A stretch of DNA of 64,000 nt from Maniola hyperantus (taxonomy: Eukaryota > Arthropoda > Insecta > Lepidoptera > Nymphalidae), in contig NC_048554.1 in the NCBI RefSeq assembly GCF_902806685.2, forward strand, positions 1-64,000. The letters are read 5' to 3'. Below the pieces are notes generated by a model, which had not been told where the DNA came from, searched no databases, and saw only the letters and a program-made list of their open reading frames with translations. How positions within the stretch are numbered: the first letter of the stretch is position 1; each line of letters opens with the position of its first letter. Made by a program: the position numbers and the translations under genes. Positions 32,273 to 44,376 of this stretch are shown one piece after another.

Positions 32273-35200
32273 TCACGAGTAGATCGTCATCAGGATCATC
32301 TGAAAGCCACAACCGGGATGTCAATGCAGGAGAACTGGCCTCGCCCGAGGAGCATATTATTTAGTCTTTTATTTTACTGCGAATAATATTAGAAAAGAAA
32401 AGACCTAGTTACCTCCTCCAGCGAGAGGGGGTTGGACTTGAGTTTCGTGTCGAGGCTGCGGTACCTCTCTGCAACAAAGAGCACATCGTTGTAGTCAGTG
32501 AACTGCACCAGAAGATGCTGATGATATGCGATGTGGTACCGTGCGCGAGATGCAGCCTCGCCAGCGCCAGCACGCAGGCGTCGGGCGCGAGCGCGGCGCC
32601 GCGCGCGTAGCGCAGCACCAGGCACTCCAGCACCTTGTTGGAGGCGCTCACGCCGCACGCCCACAGCAGCGCGCGCAGCCGGTACGCGCTCAGGCGCCGC
32701 GCGCAGCGCCCCGCGCCCTCGGCCGCCAGCGCCGCGCGCCACAGCGCCAGCCGCGCCAGCAGCGGCGCCAGCTCGCGCGCGCACACGCGCCCGCTCACCG
32801 CCGGGTCGCGCAGCGCCACCAGCGCGCGGCACAGCTCCAGCGACGGCCGCGCTGGCAGCACGCGCCGCCACACGCGCCGCAGCCGCGCACGCAGCCGCGC
32901 CGCGTCCACCTGCGACACACTGCGTTACACTAGCTGCCGTCGCGCGCCGGGCGCCGCGCGGACCGCTACCGTACCTCTTCCGCCTCGTCCTTGCCGACCA
33001 CCTTGGCGATCGCCATCTGCAGCTCCGCCTGAAACAGAGGATCCGTCATTGTGCGCCCGAGCGACCGCGGCGTGCAGAGTACCGACTCACGACGAGCACA
33101 TACCGGCAGAGAGCGGCCCTCGTCCGCGAACTCGCCCGCGATGTCGCGGATGATGGCGTTGTCGTCGTTCACCTCCCTGCGCACAAGCCGTCACATTACT
33201 ATATGTATTTTATTTGCTACCTACATAATATATCGTTACTGTTATGAACGATGCACAAAAAAAAAGTATGTTTTCCACTTGTCGCGTTTCAGAGCCAAAG
33301 GCCTCGTTCGTTCGAGCCGCGGGCCCTCGATCGTCAAGTTTACGAAGCGACGAAATCCTTCGTTTAAATCTTCTTCTATTACTGCTGTCTCCGAATTGCA
33401 AGCTTTAGCGAGACGTACCTCTCTCGGGCGGCGCCAGCACTCACCAGACGTCGGTGTGGTCGTCGGTGAGGATGCGCAGCAGGAAGGCGGCTTCGACGTG
33501 CGCGCGGTGCGCGTGCGGCACCACCAGGTACTGCCCCGCCGGCAGCGTGAAGAACGTCACCACCTCGCGTGCGCGCGACGAGTGCGTCACGTCCAGCGCG
33601 CGCAGCGGCGGCAGCGCGGCGCGACGCGGCGCGGCGCCGGGCGGCAGCTCGTACACAGCGAAGCCGATGCCCAGTAGTCGCGTGCTTGCGTCCGCGCCCA
33701 CGCCGTACGCCTGCGTCACCGACACCACCACGTGGCACTTGCCGGCGTCGGCGCGCGGCACCTGCAGCTGGAAGTGCGGGTTGGCGTGCGCCGTGGGCGC
33801 GCCGGGCGGGCCGCCCGCGCTCACGCCGCGCCGCCAGCGCCGCCGCGCCAGCACGGCGCGCCACGGCCGCTTGGCGTGCAGCGCGGGCTCGCGCAGCCAG
33901 TCATCCGGCCCCACGTGCACCAGCTCCAGCCGCCCGAACGAGCGCGCGAAGTCCGCGAACGACATCCTGCAACACGCCGGTACATTAGTAACCAACCAGA
34001 AGCAGCAGTCGTCACGATCGGGCACGAGAGTCACCAGAAGTGTCCGGGCAGGTCGGCGCGGCGCTCCAGCAGCTCGCGGTCGTGCTCGGGCAGCGCGCGC
34101 CACTGCGTACTGCCGCGCGCCCACGCACCCGCCCACTCGCCGCGGCCGGACGGCGCGCGCAGGCGCACCAGCACGCCGTCGTCGGGCGCGTCGCGCACGC
34201 GCGCCAGCCCCGTCACGCAGTAGGCCTGCCCCGCCAGCAGTCCGCGGCGCCGCGTCGCCACCTCCTTGTCCGGCGCGGCGTCTGCCACGGTGGCCACCAG
34301 CAGCGTGGAGCGCGGCACGGCCGAGTGCAGCACCTGCAGCAGCAGCGCGCGCGGCTGGCGCGGCGGCGCGAAGCTTTGCACCACGCCGCCCGTCAGCTCC
34401 TGCAGCGCGCGCGCCACGCTGCCGCCGCGCAGGCGCGCGTAGCCACCGTGCAGCTTGGCGTACGCCTTCTCGAGCAGCGGCAGCGTGAAGTCGTCGGGCA
34501 GCGCGGCGCGGCCGGCGAGCAGGCGGCCGCCGCGCGTCGGCAGGCGGTCGTCCACGGCCACGTCGCGCCACGCGCCGAACACCCAGAAGCGGAAGCGGAA
34601 GCGGCCGCTGTAGGCGGTGCGGAAGGAGTGCGGCGGCGCGGCGCGCGCCAGCAGGCTGGGCGTGAGCGCCAGCGCGGCGGCCGCGCAGCACAGCGCCGCG
34701 TCGCCCGCCTCGCCCGGCGCCAGGCGCCAGCGCGCCGCGCCGCGCTCGGGGGGCTCGGCCTCGAGGCGCTCGGGCGCGTCCAGCGCCGCGTCGCCCAGGA
34801 AGCGCGGCCGCGCGCACAGCTCCTGCCACACGCGCAACACAACTCTACATTTCCTTACAATGTACAATGCTAAAATTATGAGTAGCGAACTTTATGAAAA
34901 TACAGTAGGGAAAAAATGATATTTAGCTGGCAATCACAAGCTCTCCTTCTCCTTGTCAATGACGATTGACGTGTGACGATTGACATGCAACTATTTGCGA
35001 ATTAAATAGTTAGGTACTTTTTAAAATAAAATTAAAATTGTTTTAAATTATTATTATTCTCATTTATTTATTCATACTCATATGAAAACAAAATAAGGAG
35101 ATATTTTATTTTATTTTATTATATTTTATTTTATTGGTTATTTTATATATTTTAGACAATCCCAAACATAGGGGTGCAACTCTAGAACATTAAAAAATCG

Positions 35201-38200
35201 CAAATTGAAAATCGCTTGTGGTGCCATCTAAGCGCGAGCACGGCTAAACAAATAGAGAACAGTTTACAAAAGACGTCAATAGATGGCGGGCACATTGGTG
35301 TAATTTTAATGACATTAATAAATTATAACCAAGTTTTCATGTTTTCGTGTGCTGTAGTAAATATTTATATTTCTGTTAAATCTATCTGACTCTGCTTTAA
35401 TAACAGGACTGTAGTCTGTATTTCCTTTCACCACCTCGATAACTATATTCTAAGGATTGATTTAGTGACTCGATTCATGCCTGAACGATTGACCACGGCT
35501 ACGGATTACGGACTTGTTTTTGCTTTGTGAAATGATTTTTCTGTGAATATATTTGTGCAGAAAAATGCCACGGAGATCTCGATGTGTGTCTGGATGTGAC
35601 TAATTCGGTAAGTATAAAATCAGCTTACTCGTAATCTAACTCAAAATTACTTCAATGAGTCAAACTCTATGCACCATTAAGGCACCATTAGCACATTAGG
35701 TATTTTATCATGATACTAGGTATATAGTTCCTGCGATTTCGTCCGCTCGAAAAAACTATTTTAGAAATCCCGTGAGAAGTCCAATTTTCCGGGATAAATG
35801 TGGCCTACAAGTTACAACCGTCTGATGCAAGCTATCTCTGTACCAAACAGATGATGACCACCACTTTGTCTACGTGGATTTAGGGTTTTTGGGAATCCCA
35901 TGGGAACTGTTTGAGTTTTCCGTGACAAAAGAAGCCTATGTCCTTACCTGGATGCAAGTTATCTCTGTACTAACTTTCATCATAAACGGTTACACAAATT
36001 TACTGTAAAAAGCTAGCATACAGACAGGTTGACACACTTTTGCATTTATCATATTGCTATGGATTATTAACTACTAATTCTGTAATTTTTTTGTTTTGTA
36101 ATTAAGTGTACTTACAACATTTGTTTTGAACTTTATTGACTAAGTTATTTTTATATTATAGGTATCAGCTATCAACTAATTAAGTAGGTACAATAAGTAA
36201 GTATAGACTAATGCATATTTTATGTTATTACTTTTTCAGATGTTTGCATGGCTTTCCAAAACCTGGCTACTCCTCTCTTTGAAACCATTTAAACAATGAA
36301 AAGAGATAGGACAACATTTAGAAAGCAAGACTGATAATGAAATAATATATAGTTACGAATTATCAAATTTGCAATCACCAGTTTGAAGATCGTTGAAATA
36401 CACCAGTTGTGGTAGTAATATGAAAGTTATGAAAAGTAAATAACCAAAAATTTTGGATTTGAGCGTTACCTATTTCACAATCTCGTGGGTCTTGAATTTG
36501 GGTATGTATTTTATGTACCTAGTTACGAATTTATGAAAATAAAATATTTTACAAAACCTTAAAACCTTTTTATTTCTATAGTGTTTTATAATTTAGTATC
36601 TTAAAGAGTCTGTCTTGTAATATATATTTTTAAACATGTTTTAAACAAACGTTAATGGAATTATTGATATTTTTTTAAAACATGTTCAAAAATATAAAAT
36701 ATTCTAGTAAAGTACATTTAAATAGCATTTAAATTTTCGCGCTCTCGCACGCCTAGCGCGCTTTTAGTGCCCTCTAGATGTGAGCACACGCGTAACTTTG
36801 AAAAAGAAATCTAGAGTCGCACATCTATCTCTAGTATATAGTAGATAATCTATGATCCCAAAGCATTCAGCTGTTAGTTCAGCCACAGAATATATTAGGG
36901 ATTAAAGATGGGTTAAAGTATGAAATTGCCGATTTGTACTGAAAAATAAAAATTAGTTTTTTTTTAATTTAACATATTAATTATTTAATCAAAATAATTA
37001 CCATTATTATCTGCCATCTAATAGGAAGCTCAAAATTTATGGCTTTGCGATAGAACTCTGGTGATCTAGATTCGACAAACTGTGTGAAAGCATTTGCATT
37101 AGAGAGCGGGCGCTAGTACCAGGAGTTGTACAGTTTTCCACTTCGTTTGATTAGTTGATTACTCAGTTGTAAACTGAACAAAACCACTAGTGAACAAAAT
37201 CGGCTTTGTTTTCATGGAGGGTTTACTGACATTCTGTCTGACCTCACGCGGGCAATGCGGTTAGGTACATAGGTATTAGGCGGAATACTTGCCGGTCGGC
37301 ACGCAGTGGCACGTGACGGCACGGACGGACGGCACAAGTCGGCACGGCTCCGGAATACCCAATGAGAACGGTCGCTCAGTATGTAATGTAACACACGTTA
37401 CAATGACCGAATTACTTGACTACTTACTAGTCCAACCATGATGCCTCGATGCAGGCTTGACACTTGACAGCTGCGATCGTGCGCTTCGAGCCAATCACGA
37501 GCGTAGCGAGCGATTCTAATTACGATCCTGAGTGTGGTGGAGGATTCAAAAGGCAAAAGAAACAGAAAATTTTGCTATTTATTTTATTTTATTGGTTTGC
37601 CAACAGATAGTACACATATTATAAAACTAGCTGACCCAGCGAACTTCGTTCCGCCTAACAGTCGATTCAATTTTTTTTTTTTTAAATATCAATTCACTAT
37701 CAGAAATTCTAAAATCCCCACGATTTAGGACTTCAGTATTTTGCAGCATCAGGATTGAGGAGTTAGGATCCGAAGTTCAATGATGTAGCCTATGCTTGGT
37801 ACCTAAAATAATTTTGCATCATCCGCAGTTCCTGAAACATTATAGTTTAGGAGTGCTGTACCCTACATCATCAGGGTTTAAGAGTTGAGACTTGAAGTCT
37901 GAGAATAAAGTCGTTGCTTGGTACCTACAATATAAATTCACTATGAACACTTCCTGAATCTTGATAACTCAGGCGGGCAGTAACCCTGCAGCATCTGGAT
38001 TAAGGAGTTGAATCCAGAATTTTTATGTGACCACCACGAAAACTTTTTTTGTTGATTAAAAAAAATTTTGCAAATCGGTTCAGAAATCTCGAAAAAATCG
38101 ATGTAGAAAAAAGAACCACCTCCTTTTTGACAGTCGGTTAAAAGCCGATGACCTTGAAATATATACGGAACAATTTTTGAAATATCCCCTTTCTAACAAA

Positions 38201-39012
38201 AAAAGAATGAATGAAATCGGACTACGCGTTAATGAATTACAACTCAGTATACATTTTAACTTTCATCCCCTCTCCTACGGGAACCATGCTGAATTTCGGG
38301 ATAAAAAGTATCCTATATTCTTCCTCATAGTATGACCTCAAATCGTACCAAGTTTCATTGGAATCCATTCAGTAGTTTCAGCGTGATGCGCGGCCGTGAT
38401 ACAGACAGACAGACAGACAGACAGACAGATAGACAGACAGACAGACAAAAATGAAAAAAATTACAGTTTTGGGTTCAGTATCGATTATAGAGTGCCCTCG
38501 AAAAAAAAAATTCAAAATATCTTCAATGTACAGAATTTGACCTGTTACAGTTTTATTCGATGTAGAAAAAAGAACCACCTCCTTTTTGACAGTCGGTTAA
38601 AAGCCGATGACCTTGAAATATATACGGAACAATTTTTAAAATATCCCCTTTTAACAAAAAAAGAATGAATGAAATCGGACTACGCGTTAATGAATTACAA
38701 CTCAGTATACATTTTAACTTTCATCCCCTCTCCTACGGGAACCATGCTGAATTTCGGGATAAAAAGTATCCTATATTCTTCCTCATAGTATGACCTCAAA
38801 TCGTACCAAGTTTCATTGGAATCCATTCAGTAGTTTCAGCGTGATGCGCGGCCGTGATACAGACAGACAGACAGACAGATAGACAGACAGACAGACAAAA
38901 ATGAAAAAAATTACAGTTTTGGGTTCAGTATCGATTATAGAGTGCCCTCGAAAAAAAAATTTCAAAATATCTTCAATGTACAGAATTTGACCTGTTACAG
39001 TTTTATTATAAG

Positions 39013-39056
<44 letters not shown>

Positions 39057-42000
39057 ATAACAATTACAATTCACAGAGAAAAAATTTAGAGTGTACACCC
39101 AATTACTGGCAAACCGGCTATCGTGTGATACTTACATACACACATAGATACCGCATATTATATATTCTGTGCCAATAGCGCCCAACACAAGACGTACGTC
39201 CGGCAAGTTTACCTCACTACTGTGGTGTTCAGTTATTATCACTAGAGACACTCATTTTGTTACTTTTACAACAATTATCTACAATGCATGCACCTGTGGC
39301 GGTTGCCACAGTACAAACTAGATGGCGCTGTTCAACCGATGACGTAGTCCCCGAACAAAAGTACCGCCGACAGTACTCGCACTAACAGAGTGTTCTGCAA
39401 TCTGGACTATATTATATAGAAGTTTCAAGATACAACCGTCGGCCCAGCTGGCGCTACCGAGCACAACCAACCGCTCGGTGGGAGATCTCCCTTTGGTACG
39501 GTCGGGCCCGCACACGGCACACGGCACACGGCACACGGCACACCGCTCCCGTACACACCTAATGATATAGGTACATACTCAGATAGCAGATAACTTTTTG
39601 TTTTCCCGCCATTTTGAATTCTTTTTTGTCTGCGTTCGTACCTATTTCGGAATTGCGTCATTCGTGAGAAATAATTAGCACCTAGTTATAAATTTTTCAA
39701 ATTACAAAGTCTAAGAAGCATAGACAGACCGTAATTTTAACCAAAAGTCAATAGTTTAAATTATAAAATAGAGTATCAAAAATGTTTATGAAATAAAATA
39801 TTGTATGAAATATTATATTATAGAAAATTTCCGAATGTTTCTTGGGACAATGAATTGAAAAAATGCCAATTCAGAGCGTTCTAAATTCAAAACACTTTTG
39901 CTCACTGGGCGAGCAAAAACGACTATTGCTCACAGGGCGAGCAAAAACGACTATTGCTCACAGGGCGAGCAAAAACGACTATTGCTCACAGGGCGAGCAA
40001 AAACGACTATTGCTCACAGGGCGAGCAAAAACGACTATTGCTCACAGGGCGAGCAAAAACGACTATTGCTCACTGGGCGAGCAAAAACGACTATTGCTCA
40101 CTGGGCGAGCAAAAACGACTATTGCTCACAGGGCGAGCAAAAACGACTATTGCTCACAGGGCGAGCAAAAACGACTATTGCTCACAGGGCGAGCAAAAAC
40201 GACTATTGCTCACTGGGTGAGTGAAAACGACTTTTGCTCACTGGGTGAGTGAAAACGACTTTTGCTCACTGGGTGAGTGAAAACGACTTTTGCTCACTGG
40301 GTGAGTGAAAACGACTTTTGCTCACTGGGTGAGTGAAAACGACTATTGCTCACTGGGTGAGTGAAAACGACTTTTGCTTACTGGGTGAGTGAAAACGACT
40401 TTTGCTCACTGGTTTTAGATAGCAAAGGCGACCTCTTTAAGCTAGTGAGGTGAAATATGAATGAGCCGTCCGCGTCAGGGCAATGTACGACCTACTGGAG
40501 TATGGTATTTATATTATATTGTCACTATTTGGGTGCGTGTGTTTACGGAGTAGGTACGACATAAGTGATTCGACACGTTTTGTACAACACAAAATAATCT
40601 ATAATTACAATGTACAAGTGGATGTGTTTGCGCAGATGCTCGCACGAGGACACGCGGCGCCCGTCGGCGTCGGCTCACCGAGCGACGTGCACTCCTAACT
40701 AACGTTTTGTATGCGGGGAACTCGGGCTCCTCCCGCAGCAGTGCCGACTGTGTGCGTGCGTCACTCACGTGCGGTCGCAGCCAGAGCGTGCGGTGCGCGA
40801 GGCGGCGGTCGGCCAGGCCGGCGGCGGCGGCGGGGAAGTCGGGGTCCTCCCACAGCGCGGGGGGCGCGCCGCACGCCGAGCCGCCCTTCTCCGACTCGCT
40901 CCAGTACCTGCGCACCACACGACCACGTCAACTTCACATTGTAGGAAAAGCGAGCAACCAATTCCTTGGTCGCTGGTTTGGGCGCGATAATCAAAAGCGG
41001 TTTACTAATAATTGATTTTTTTTTTCAATAAAATGATCTTGTTGTTTCATGTGTATCATGGAAATGTACGCCTGTTTCTGTGACAGAAGCGATCACATAC
41101 GTGATAGGAATTATATCTATCAGAGATGGAGAAGGAACAGTGCAGATAATCCTATTTTATTTTTTATTTTTATACGGACGCAGAATAAGTATATTATAAT
41201 ATGATACGGAGCAATTGCGTCAAGTCGGACATCAGACACAGGGGCAGGTCGCGTGCGACTGCGCGCGCGCGCGGGGCACGGGGCACGGGGCACGGAGCAC
41301 GCTTCAGCGCGCAAAGTGAACGTTTACAGTTAATTGACCATCGACAACTCTCTGACAAATCGTTAAATAATACGACAAATTAAGTCCCTACTCCCTACGA
41401 TATATCTGTTTCTGAATTTTTGCAAATTCTCAGAACGTATTAATCGGAACTGAGTAATCTAAAAAAAATAAAAGTCCTTAACCATTCTCATATCACAGTT
41501 ACATAGTAGGTACCTAAAATGTAAATATGCATAGTAGGATATAGAATTGTGCAGCTAGCAGCTAGCAGCTAGCAGCTAGCACGGCAGCAGGGTCTCACCT
41601 GCTGAGAGTGGAGTGCTGGTCGTCACGGCGCGGCCCGGCGGCGCCCACGCCATCTGCAACACCACAACGACAGATCAGTGAGGAGCGGACAGCCAGCCCT
41701 GCCTCGTAGTTCTGCTGGCTAGCGTGTTCGGCTATCGTGAGCTCTTAGCTAATAAAACATTCTAATGCAAGTAACCTATGGTACTTGTAAAGAACTCCCG
41801 AGACGGTCGAGCGGCTTGCAGCTCGGCTTGGCGGCGGAACCTCCCCGTCGTGCTGACGTCACGAGCTGTTCGCTGAAGCAACGAGGCAGTGTGTACTTTG
41901 CCACAGTGCTACAGGCGTGTACAATTCGGCCCGTCCGCGTCCGTCGTCGCGTCGTCGCGTCGTCCATACTTGGTGGAATGGCATCAGTGTTGTGAAGAAC

Positions 42001-44326
42001 GCGACTGAATAACAATACGTCTCGGCCTTGAAGGGATCTGCAGCCGAAGTTTCGGTCTTGTATTGTATTGTGCTATTACATTACAAGTATTCAAATATTG
42101 CAATACATGGGAGGGGTACACTTCTAGCGTTATTGTTGTTCCAAAAATAAAATCAATTTTGTAAATAGGTAGGTACTAACTACTAGGTAGGTTTAACTTT
42201 GTTTTAGGGTTTATTGAAGTGGAAAATCGTTCAGGATGTCTTTTCAAAATCGGTTCAGAAACTCCAGAGATTACTTTTTAGTTCTTACAAACAAACTTAC
42301 AAACACTCCTCTTATAATATTACTAGATAATGGTAGGCAGGAGCGCGCTTGCTGCCGCCGCGCTGCGCTGCTCGAACAAATTGCACTCGAGCTGCCGGCA
42401 CACCACTGGTCCATGCAGTGCGCTAGTTCTGCAGATTGTGAATTATAAATACCTACTTAGGTTTAGTGTTGTATAGTGCGCTCGCCGATGTGGCTCTCGG
42501 ACCAGCGCTCAATCTTTGCTAAAAACCCCACGAGGGTCTTTGGGTTTTTGGAACAGTCAAAATTATTTAGAACAAAATCGCAGCGGTCAAACCAGCTCAG
42601 CACACAGACACGACGTACACAGCAGCACCTGATACAGCAGCAAGCTGGAGTTAGGAATCTGAGGAGGTGCTATACGCACCGAGTCGAGGAGATTCTTTCA
42701 TTTCGGCCATAGACCATCTCGCCATCATCATGATCAACCCATTCGCCGGCTCGCTACAGAGCACGGGTCTCCCTCAGAGAGAAGGGGTTTGGCCATAGTC
42801 TACCACGCTGGCCATGTGCAGATCGGTAGACTCACGTAGACTTCACACACCTTTGAGAACATTATGGGGAACTCTCAGGCGTGCAGGTTTTCCTTCACCG
42901 TTAAATCGAGTGATATTCAATTATTATTACTTAGAACGCACATAGCTCCGAAAAGTTAGAGGTGCGTGCCCGGGATCGAACCCCCGACCTCCGATCACAA
43001 GGCGGACATCCTAACCACAAGGCTATCACAGCTTAGTAAATAGAAATAGGTTAGTAGTTCTGTCTGAAAGCAGGTCAGTAGGTAACAAGAAACGCAGCAG
43101 TTCACATGACGTCATAGCAATAAGTACAAGTAAGTAGGAAGTACATAGTTGTCAGTAGGTACTGTCAGAGCTTCATGTAAAGTGGATAGGATCAGACGTG
43201 GGCACCGCCCGCACCTTGTCATCTCGATACCATGTCGCGAGGGCTCGGCAGCTGGGGCTCGTGGCTCGGTGCCGCGTCAGGAACAGCTCCCCACTAGGTT
43301 CATTTAATGTAGCACTGGACAACCCACCACCACCCATGGCCCCACCAACCTTGCGGTTATATGGGCCGAAACGCGGGAGGGCGCCCGTTCGGTACTTGCT
43401 CGGTGGCTCTTTCCCGGGGCGCCTTCTTGACTCCCTACAAGTTTTTTCCTTTCTGCTTCCTTGTCCCCATTATGTCATTCTCCCCATTCTGGGGCAGACG
43501 TCACAGATACGGGAGATTCCCGTCGCCGTTCGTGGTGTCTCCTGTCCGCACGAGCCATCTTATGAAGCATGCGCCGCACGAGCCATCTTGCTATCGACGG
43601 AGTTGGCTAATTTAAAATTGGAGGCACGATTGTGAGAGCCGAGAGGTCGGAGGAGGAGGTAGGTACCTACTTAAGACGAGCTGTAACTCCTAGCTTAAAA
43701 TGTGTGGAGACCGACTGTCCGTCGGTCAGTCATTGAACTGCGACATTTGGACTACCTACAAAGTTGTTACCGACTGCCTCCCACAGTTTCCCACCAGCTC
43801 GGTATGTATGGCAGCTGGCAGCAGCAACACAAAGCGCGATTGTAGTGTTTGTGCGGCATTGTTCGCGCCGCGTACAATGCGCATTCGAGGTCAAGGCGAT
43901 CCGCAGGAAAGCAGCGCGTCGCGCGTCGTCGCCGCGTCGGGTCCCGCGCGGCGGCCGAGGACGGTAACCCCGGGCCCCCTGCAGTAGTGTGTAGTGTCGG
44001 ACACTTTCACCGTTCGCTGAGTGCTCGAGGGTTGGTCAGACAAGACGCGAGACGGTCGAAGGTCCACCGCGGTTCCCACATGAGCATGCAGTCGCGCGCC
44101 TTCCTACTGCTTCCTACAGCTGTAAATCGTACAATATGCGCTCGATATGATGCAGCTGCCAGTGTCAATTGACGAAGCATATTGGATATTAATAATATCT
44201 ATTTATGTTTCTTGCAAATAAATCAACAAATACAAATAGAAATGCCGTCGCGCTTTGTGTGTGCCCAAACCCTTCGGTGGCGGTAATTATAGCGGGCTTG
44301 CGGTGCGGTACCGTATACTCCGTACC

Positions 44327-44376
<50 letters not shown>

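Noticed and set aside
37212..37394. Short minus-strand frame in a GC-richer patch of the CalpC intron
   Set aside because: No homology recognised and no splice signals that fit CalpC.
39863..40252. 129-codon frame over the 28-bp array
   Set aside because: The 28-bp unit is not a multiple of 3, so three frames carry related repeats; openness follows from composition.
39898..40415. 28-bp regular array as a possible CRISPR
   Set aside because: Units are contiguous with no spacers, and the DNA is eukaryotic; it is a minisatellite inside a transposon.
43198..43635. 145-codon plus-strand frame in the CalpC intron
   Set aside because: No recognisable domain, no splice or promoter support, and it lies in repeat-derived DNA.
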